NCBI GenBank assembly: GCA_964628285.1
Contig: CAZVNP010000028.1
Span: 1-39,484 of the forward strand
Direction of reading: 5' to 3'
Source: JAPLDP01 sp964628285
GTDB taxonomy: Bacteria; Bacteroidota; Bacteroidia; Bacteroidales; JAGONC01
Length of the DNA: 39,484 nucleotides
Program-made: the position numbers and the translations under genes
Shown: one piece after another, positions 32,831-39,484 of the stretch
How positions within the stretch are numbered: position 1 is the stretch's first letter
Layout of the letters: every line of letters starts with the position of its first letter
The notes under the pieces: model-generated
What the model saw: the letters and a program-made list of their open reading frames with translations, nothing else
Databases searched by the model: none
What the model was told of the DNA's origin: nothing

Positions 32831-34147
32831 ATGAAGAATATCATTGGCATCAGGTATGAAGACAAATATGTCATGGAAAGGAGAGTGCCTCTTATTCCAT
32901 ACCATATTGAGAAACTGATAAAGGAAAAGGAATTGCAGGTGCACATCGAAGCCTCTGCCAAAAGGGTATTTTCTGATGACGAGTATGAAAATGCCGGGGC
33001 CGTGGTCACCTATGATCTGAAAGACTGTCCGGTCATTTTTGGTATCAAGGAAATACCGGTCAGCAAGCTTGAGCCGGATAAGACATATGTGTTTTTCGCT
33101 CACGTTATCAAAGGTCAGCCACATAATATGGCCATGCTGCGACGCCTGATGGAGCTTAAGTGCAATCTGATTGATTATGAACGCGTCGTCGATGAACTGG
33201 GTAAACGGTTGATTTTCTTTGGCCGTTTTGCGGGTCTGGCCGGAATGATTAATTCATTATGGTCGCTGGGGGAACGACTGAAGGAATTTGATATCGAAAC
33301 ACCCTTTCTCGACATTTCCCAGGCACGCACCTATTATTCGCTGGATGAAGCACGGCATGTGATGTCCAAGGTGGGTCAGAAGATCATCGAGACGGGTCTC
33401 CCATCCCGCCTTAAACCCCTGGTCATAGGTATCGCGGGTTATGGCAATGTCTCTCAGGGAGCACAGGAGATAATATCGTTACTGCCTGCCAAGGAGGTGT
33501 TGCCGGATGAATTGCCGCACCTGTTTAAACACACCCAACTGCCTGATAACATCATTTATAAAGTCGTTTTTAAGGAAGAACATATCGTCGAACCCATCCG
33601 GTCATCGGATCAGTTCGATCTGCTTGATTATTACCGGCATCCTGAGAAATACGGGAGCCAGTTTGAGAAATACATACCCTATCTGTCGGTACTGATCAAC
33701 GGCATATATTGGGATGAACGCTATCCACGGCTGGTGACGAAAGATTTTACGGAACAGTTGTTCATGAAGGGCCCGCCCAAACTGACGGTCATTGGTGACA
33801 TCAGCTGTGATCCGAATGGTTCAATTGAACTGACCCATAAGGGTACTGAAATCGAAACCCCCGTGTTTGTGTATAATCCCTTTACACGTCAGCCCACCTT
33901 TGGTTTCAAGGGTGAAGGGCTCCTGATCATGGCTGTCGATATCCTTCCTAGCGAGCTCCCGCGTGATGCCTCTGTGGCTTTCAGTGAATTTCTGTGGAAC
34001 TATGTTGAACCAATCGCTACGGCTGATTACAGCAAGCCCTTTGAGTCGCTCAAACTGCCGGGATCCATCAAAAAAGCCCTCATCCTACATAAAGGCCGGC
34101 TAACACCTGATTACGAATACATTGCAAAATTTCTGGAGATACATTAA
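32831..34147 (+). CDS. Lysine-2-oxoglutarate reductase (saccharopine-forming), LKR half of AASS type
   Basis: A 438-residue cytosolic oxidoreductase that joins lysine and 2-oxoglutarate to saccharopine with NADPH, first step of the saccharopine route of lysine breakdown. The first part is of the alanine dehydrogenase/transhydrogenase N-terminal fold, with the region AHVIKGQPHNMAMLRRLMEL and LIDYERVVD at 90-121 and FGRFAGLAGMINSLW at 130-144, very like the LKR domain of animal and plant bifunctional AASS. A Rossmann loop GYGNVSQGAQEI lies at 203-214. The SD and ATG set the start. The saccharopine dehydrogenase follows after 27 bases, matching the order of domains in AASS. Direction in vivo (degradation rather than synthesis) is inferred from similarity to AASS. 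Confidence 0.85.
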   Translation: MKNIIGIRYEDKYVMERRVPLIPYHIEKLIKEKELQVHIEASAKRVFSDDEYENAGAVVTYDLKDCPVIFGIKEIPVSKLEPDKTYVFFAHVIKGQPHNMAMLRRLMELKCNLIDYERVVDELGKRLIFFGRFAGLAGMINSLWSLGERLKEFDIETPFLDISQARTYYSLDEARHVMSKVGQKIIETGLPSRLKPLVIGIAGYGNVSQGAQEIISLLPAKEVLPDELPHLFKHTQLPDNIIYKVVFKEEHIVEPIRSSDQFDLLDYYRHPEKYGSQFEKYIPYLSVLINGIYWDERYPRLVTKDFTEQLFMKGPPKLTVIGDISCDPNGSIELTHKGTEIETPVFVYNPFTRQPTFGFKGEGLLIMAVDILPSELPRDASVAFSEFLWNYVEPIATADYSKPFESLKLPGSIKKALILHKGRLTPDYEYIAKFLEIH

Positions 34148-34174
34148 ATCAGTCATATCCTAATTATTACAGCT

Positions 34175-35512
34175 ATGAAAAAAGTATTGATCCTGGGAGC
34201 AGGAATGGTTGTAAAACCCATTGTCAGGTATTTATTATCAAAGGGATACGAGGTCACCGTGGCCACACGGACCAGATCAAAAGCCGACGCTATGATAGCC
34301 GGTTATCCCAACGGTCATGCCGTTGAATGGACCGTCGACAGGGAAGAGGAGCTGGAACGCATGATTGCCGGACATGATCTCACCGTCAGTCTGTTACCTT
34401 ATGCCTATCACCTGATGGTGGCTAAGAAGTGCCTGAAACAGGGTAAGAACATGGTGACCACATCTTATGTAAAGCCCGAAATGAGGACTTTGGATACGGA
34501 GGCACGGCAGGCCGGTATCATTATATTAAATGAAGTGGGGCTGGATCCCGGCATTGATCATATGTCGGCCATGCGTCTCATCGATCATATCCATGCAAAA
34601 GGAGGGAAGGTGGAGGAATTTTATTCTTTCTGTGGTGCCCTCGTCGCCCCTGAAGTGGAAGAGAATCCGTTTCATTATAAGTTTACCTGGGCTCCCAAGG
34701 GGGTGGTCATGGCAGGTAATAACGACGGCAAATACCTTCATCACGGGCAGGTGATCTATGTTCCGACAGAGGATTTGTTCAAGAGCCCCCTTAAGGTTAA
34801 TTTCCCCAACGTGGGCGTTCTGGATGTCTATCCCAACAGGGATTCATTACCTTATAAAGACCTGTATGGAATAACCGGAGCCCAGACCATTTTTAGAGGC
34901 ACCTTCCGTTACGAGGGATGGTGTGAGATCATCGACGCCATGAAATCACTGAAGCTGTTATCCTATGATAAACTGAATGTCGGCGGGCTCACTTACGCCG
35001 GATTCATGGCCAGGATGACAGGTGAAAAAAATCAGTCCGGGATGCGTGAGAAAGTGGCCTCAAAGCTGGGGATGCCCGTTGATTCAAGAGCGGTGAAAGC
35101 GATGGAATGGCTTGGGCTTTTCTCCACAGAACCCATGAAGCGCAAGGAAGACAGCCCTTTTGAGATCGTTTCCGACCTGATGATAGGCAAGATGATGATC
35201 CAGCCTGAGGAACGTGATATGGTGGTCATGTTGCACACCTTCGTGGCCCGTTACAAAGACGGCAAACGGGAGGTCCTCAGATCCAGAATGTTGGATTTCG
35301 GAACACTGGAAACAGATACCTCCGTGGCCAGAACGGTTGCCCTGCCGGCCGCTTGCAGCGTGGAGATGATCCTTGAAGGTAAAATCAAAGCCAGGGGTGT
35401 TCACATCCCGGTGATACCTGAGATATATGAACCTGTTCTCAATCAGCTGGAGAAACTGAACATAACCATGGTGGAAGAATACGGATTGCCACTGACAGAA
35501 AATATTATGTGA
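34175..35512 (+). CDS. Saccharopine dehydrogenase (glutamate-forming), SDH half of AASS type
   Basis: A 445-residue cytosolic NAD(P)-dependent enzyme that splits saccharopine into glutamate and 2-aminoadipate semialdehyde. Visible motifs: the Rossmann start MKKVLILGAGMVVKPIVRYLL, SLLPYAYHLMVAKKCLKQGKN at about 73-93, TTSYVKPEMRTL, and EVGLDPGIDHMSAM, all as in the SDH domain of animal AASS, followed by ENPFHYKFTWAPKGVVMAGNND and VYPNRDSLPYKDLYGI. It lies 27 bases after the LKR gene and makes up with it a split version of bifunctional AASS. Homospermidine or carboxynorspermidine enzymes share the fold but not these motifs. Confidence 0.87.
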   Translation: MKKVLILGAGMVVKPIVRYLLSKGYEVTVATRTRSKADAMIAGYPNGHAVEWTVDREEELERMIAGHDLTVSLLPYAYHLMVAKKCLKQGKNMVTTSYVKPEMRTLDTEARQAGIIILNEVGLDPGIDHMSAMRLIDHIHAKGGKVEEFYSFCGALVAPEVEENPFHYKFTWAPKGVVMAGNNDGKYLHHGQVIYVPTEDLFKSPLKVNFPNVGVLDVYPNRDSLPYKDLYGITGAQTIFRGTFRYEGWCEIIDAMKSLKLLSYDKLNVGGLTYAGFMARMTGEKNQSGMREKVASKLGMPVDSRAVKAMEWLGLFSTEPMKRKEDSPFEIVSDLMIGKMMIQPEERDMVVMLHTFVARYKDGKREVLRSRMLDFGTLETDTSVARTVALPAACSVEMILEGKIKARGVHIPVIPEIYEPVLNQLEKLNITMVEEYGLPLTENIM

Positions 35513-35609
35513 TTCGGTGTTTGTTCGTCACTTAAGGGTTTCATGATCTTTTCCTGTCAGCGAAAACCGTCACGGGCTTCATAAACGAATGCCGAAATAA
35601 CCAATTATC

Positions 35610-36311
35610 ATGGCCAAATACGGCAAATGGATCGGAGGCGGACTGGGATGGGTGCTGGGTGGCCCCATCGGCGGGATATTGGGATTTATTTTCGGAAGTG
35701 TGGTCGACAGCATGCACGTTGCCGGTACGCTGCCCGGTGATTTTACAGTCAGCCTGATGGTGCTGACGGCTGCTGTGATGAAAGCTGATAAAAAGGTCGT
35801 CCGTTCCGAGTTGGATTATGTCAGGACATTTTTGCTCAGGCAGTTTGGAGATGCAAAGACCGAGCAATTCCTGCTGGTGTTACGTGATCTGCTGAAACAG
35901 GATATCGACATCAGGGAGGTGGCTTTGCAGATAAAGCAGTACATGGAGTATCCCTCACGGCTGCAGCTGATACATTATCTTTTCGGCATCGCCCAGGCTG
36001 ACGGGGTAAGCCATCCCGATGAGATCAGGATCATAGAGGTGATCGCCGGCTACCTGGGAATCCAGGCCAATGATTTGGCCTCGATAAGGGCCATGTTCAT
36101 CAGGGACCTCGACGCCACTTACCGTGTTCTGGAAATCACCCGCGACGCCAGTGACGAGGAGGTTAAAAAAGCTTACCGCCGCATGGCCGTCAAATATCAC
36201 CCTGATAAAGTCGCCCACCTGGGACCTGATGTCCAGCAATCGGCCAAAGAAAAATTTCAGCAACTCAACCAGGCTTACGAAGAGATTAAAAAACAAAGAG
36301 GGATCAGGTAG
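35610..36311 (+). CDS. TerB and J-domain protein (DjlA-like co-chaperone)
   Basis: A 233-residue protein. The first 33 residues form a glycine-rich hydrophobic stretch (WIGGGLGWVLGGPIGGILGFIFGS), probably membrane-inserted or a glycine zipper. Residues about 40-165 are a TerB-like helical domain with the ADKKVVRSELDYVRTFL and AQADGVSHPDEIRIIEVIAGYLGI segments (two acidic-helix pairs). Residues 170-233 are a J domain with helix II VKKAYRRMAVKYHPDK and the HPD tripeptide at 197-199, which stimulates DnaK ATPase. This layout is the DjlA type. The gene stands alone, between the lysine genes and the convergent porin gene. Confidence 0.9.
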   Translation: MAKYGKWIGGGLGWVLGGPIGGILGFIFGSVVDSMHVAGTLPGDFTVSLMVLTAAVMKADKKVVRSELDYVRTFLLRQFGDAKTEQFLLVLRDLLKQDIDIREVALQIKQYMEYPSRLQLIHYLFGIAQADGVSHPDEIRIIEVIAGYLGIQANDLASIRAMFIRDLDATYRVLEITRDASDEEVKKAYRRMAVKYHPDKVAHLGPDVQQSAKEKFQQLNQAYEEIKKQRGIR

Positions 36312-36328
36312 TTTGTTCTTGTGCCATT

Positions 36329-38233
36329 TTAATCATGAAAGCGCCAGTTGACCCCGAATTTTAAACGTTCGTTCGCTACCGGATAATGAGGGACCATGTA
36401 ATAATCTTTTTTTCCGAAAAGGCTGTTCAGATGCTGGTAAACCAAAAACAGACGCACCGTTTTAATCCTGAATTTTAAAGCGACATCGAGAATAAACAGC
36501 TGGCTAAGTTTTTTTTCATCCTGGATGAAGAAACTTCTTAATTCCGGCATATAGGCATCGGCATAATAGGAGGTATTGTAATACGCATCAAAACCGGTCT
36601 GGATAAATAGTGCATGCTTGAAAAGGTAATGGCTGAAATAAAGGGAAGCGTCACCCATAATGGCAGGAACCCTGATCAGACCGGGATTTGACACCGACTG
36701 CCACACCACTCTGGCAGCGAGGCTCAGGTGGCTGAACTCCCACTGGCCGGAAGCATACGCCTCCATCGTGCTGAGATCGCCGTTATACTGATGAGGGACG
36801 GTGTCGGTGCCGAAGTAGATGTAATTGATTAAATGGTAAAGGTGAACGCCTGTTTCAATCAGGTCAGTCTTTAAAGAGATCCCTGCAAGGAATATGTCCT
36901 CCTTTTTAAAATCATTGTCCCATCTGAAGTGATTGGAATTATAATGATGAAAAAACCACGGGGGTGTCAGGCTATAGTATCCGGCATTGGCAGTCAGTAT
37001 GTTTGAGGATTTTTTTCTGCCGAAAGTCTGTTGGATTGAAGCGATGAGTTTCTGATCATCCTTGATGTAATCGCCCTTTGTCCACCGGGCGTCGGCTTTC
37101 AGCACGGTATGTTTGAGGGGGATGATTTTAACGCCTCCCTGAAAGATCAGATGATCGAACTGATCGTTCCGTGACAGGGTATAATTTGTGAACTCCTGTA
37201 CCCGGGTATACTGGTAAGTGCCACCCAGATAGACCATAAAAGGGCAAAGGGGGCTGCGGCTGTTCATCCACATGATCGTGTTTTCGAACGTTTTCATTTT
37301 CGTTTCGTCATAAGTGAGCGCCGAATCGTAGTAAATGTTCGGAAAGAAAAGCGTATCAGGCTGATTGTCGTTGAATTGAAGCTGGTATTTGGAAAAACTG
37401 AACCAATGGATAAAACTGCCTGGACTGAAAATCCTCGAGATTGCCGTTCGGCGGGTAGTATCTTCAGCAGGTGTATCTTTCTTTGAGAGAGAATAATATT
37501 GAGTCAGGTGGTATCCTGATTCTTTCCATCTGTTTTCGGCATCCTGAAGATTAACAGGGATGAGCCTGGTGTCGGTTTCAATTTTATTCTCGAAGATTGA
37601 ATCATTGGCAATGCCTCCGTTTTCCTGATCGGTGAGATGGTTAAAGCAATAATCGGCGATAATCCCGTAGCGTTTGTTTTTGGTAAAATAACTGGTGTTA
37701 AGGTCCACGCTGTTGTCATCGGCTTTTTGCCGGAGGTATCCGCCGAAGGAATTGATGATGGAAAACCGGGCGCCGACGTTAAAATTTTTACCTATGGGTT
37801 GATTGTGTATACCCTGGAACACCTGTTCGCGGTATTTGCCCATGACGTAAAATAATTCGGTAAAGGGCCGGATGGTGGTGAAAAACTGGACGGTTTGGTC
37901 TCCTAAAAGATAGAGGTCAAAGGTGTGTATCCCCAGATCAAATCCGGCAGGGGAAGGTGGGGTGAAGATCAGATTGTGCACGGCCAATCCGATATTTCCC
38001 AGGGACGCATAGTTATGTCCGGGGTAACGGGCGGGGTTGTACTTTTGAAGATAAAGCAGGGCTGAATCCTTGGGATAAAGGACCGACGGATCATAGATAA
38101 AGTTTTTTTTATAGAAGTAAAAGGCAGCGCTGGAGTCGGGTGGGTGAGGCAGGCTGTCACCGACCTGCGCTGAAGAAAACAGCCATGGGAAAGCAAGAAA
38201 CAGAAGCAGGCAGCATGTTTTGATCATCGTCAT
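36329..38233 (-). CDS. Bacteroidetes putative porin (beta-barrel outer membrane protein)
   Basis: A 634-residue outer membrane protein with a signal peptide (MTMIKTCCLLLFLAFPWLFSSAQ, cleaved about residue 22-23). The rest consists of alternating amphipathic strands rich in aromatic residues (YFYKKNFIYDP, FDLGIHTFDLYLLG, FNVGARFSIINSFGGYLR, YGIIADYCFNHL and onward) and ends in VNWRFHD, consistent with a closing barrel strand. This matches the Bacteroidetes 'putative porin' family; substrate is unknown. The second in-frame Met two codons on is an alternative start. The gene is monocistronic, transcribed from a -7 element at 38257-38264 after the rRNA terminator. Confidence 0.85.
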   Translation of the reverse strand: MTMIKTCCLLLFLAFPWLFSSAQVGDSLPHPPDSSAAFYFYKKNFIYDPSVLYPKDSALLYLQKYNPARYPGHNYASLGNIGLAVHNLIFTPPSPAGFDLGIHTFDLYLLGDQTVQFFTTIRPFTELFYVMGKYREQVFQGIHNQPIGKNFNVGARFSIINSFGGYLRQKADDNSVDLNTSYFTKNKRYGIIADYCFNHLTDQENGGIANDSIFENKIETDTRLIPVNLQDAENRWKESGYHLTQYYSLSKKDTPAEDTTRRTAISRIFSPGSFIHWFSFSKYQLQFNDNQPDTLFFPNIYYDSALTYDETKMKTFENTIMWMNSRSPLCPFMVYLGGTYQYTRVQEFTNYTLSRNDQFDHLIFQGGVKIIPLKHTVLKADARWTKGDYIKDDQKLIASIQQTFGRKKSSNILTANAGYYSLTPPWFFHHYNSNHFRWDNDFKKEDIFLAGISLKTDLIETGVHLYHLINYIYFGTDTVPHQYNGDLSTMEAYASGQWEFSHLSLAARVVWQSVSNPGLIRVPAIMGDASLYFSHYLFKHALFIQTGFDAYYNTSYYADAYMPELRSFFIQDEKKLSQLFILDVALKFRIKTVRLFLVYQHLNSLFGKKDYYMVPHYPVANERLKFGVNWRFHD

Positions 38234-38256
38234 GAAACGGGGGTAAGAATTGATTT

Positions 38257-38264
38257 CAAAGATA
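38257..38264 (-). promoter_or_regulatory. Possible -7 element for the porin gene
   Basis: TATCTTTG on the reverse strand fits TAnnTTTG and lies 24 bases upstream of the ATG. A -33 TTTG is not seen. It lies downstream of the rRNA terminator at 38331-38364. Confidence 0.45.
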
Positions 38265-38330
38265 GGTATAAATAATAAACCTGAAGGCAGAGGTTAAGGA
38301 GGTATAAAACAGGTGCCTGGCAGGTGGATG

Positions 38331-38364
38331 AAATAAAAAACCCCCCGGACAATAATCCGGGGGG
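38331..38364 (-). terminator. Intrinsic terminator of the rRNA operon
   Basis: On the reverse strand CCCCCCGGA (38364-38356 as read, with its complement at 38349-38341) forms a nine-pair GC-rich stem with a six-base loop, followed by TTTTTTATTT at 38340-38331. It starts about ten bases after the 5S 3' end, the expected position, and is the strongest terminator in the window. Confidence 0.93.
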
Positions 38365-38373
38365 TAAAAGGAT

Positions 38374-38483
<110 letters not shown>

Positions 38484-38574
38484 AAGGTCTTAACATCAGG
38501 TTGAAAAGAACCATAGATCGACATATTGGGAGAAAGAAAATACGGCTGACAGTGATATTTGCGGCATCAGCTAT

Positions 38575-39484
<910 letters not shown>

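Noticed and set aside
38484..38574. tRNA between 23S and 5S rRNA
   Set aside because: No cloverleaf, TTCRA loop or CCA-like end is seen in the 91-base spacer.

Overview
The window is a mostly housekeeping stretch of a Bacteroidota (Bacteroidetes) chromosome. Lineage evidence seen in the sequence: a secreted protein with a type IX secretion (Por) C-terminal sorting domain, an Omp28-like secreted thioredoxin-fold protein, a GldA-type ABC ATPase, a Bacteroidetes-type putative porin, near absence of Shine-Dalgarno sequences, promoters of the TTTG-N19-21-TAnnTTTG type, and a dcw cluster ending ftsZ-yqeY without murF or ddl. The exact genus cannot be named from sequence reading alone. MurE carries the DNPR motif, so the peptidoglycan is probably meso-diaminopimelate type. 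Layout: 1-4424 holds a truncated Omp28-like gene, a T9SS cargo gene, metK, gldA-like and an unknown six-helix membrane protein. 4459-4507 is a perfect 22-bp inverted repeat between divergent genes. 4538-7395 (+) is a translation block, rplM-rpsI-rpsB-tsf, with a textbook promoter and a hairpin leader before rpsB. 7440-23459 (-) is one long division and cell-wall (dcw) operon, in transcription order mraZ-rsmH-ftsL-ftsI-murE-mraY-murD-ftsW-murG-murC-ftsQ-ftsA-ftsZ-yqeY, with overlaps or tiny gaps through ftsA. Four GTGG repeats upstream of mraZ (three in 10-bp register) look like the MraZ autoregulatory operator. 23741-26226 (+) holds an O-acyltransferase and an N-acyltransferase matching the two-gene glycine-lipid synthase GlsA/GlsB, followed by engB. 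26242-28245 (-) holds a carboxyltransferase and a biotin carrier protein with no biotin carboxylase between them. 28499-30934 (-) is mutS2. 31274-32607 (+) is an ECF-type sigma factor overlapping an anti-sigma-like TPR membrane protein. 32831-35512 (+) holds two adjacent genes equal to the two halves of the eukaryotic bifunctional lysine-degrading enzyme AASS (lysine-ketoglutarate reductase and saccharopine dehydrogenase). 35610-36311 (+) is a TerB plus J-domain protein and 36329-38233 (-) a putative porin. 38331-39484 (-) is the end of an rRNA operon: 3' part of 23S, 5S and a strong terminator. No CRISPR array, intact insertion sequence, prophage or tRNA was seen. No clearly new multi-gene system is present; the most informative features are the MraZ operator, the glycine-lipid pair, the split AASS pair, the long palindrome and the carboxylase pair without its partner.
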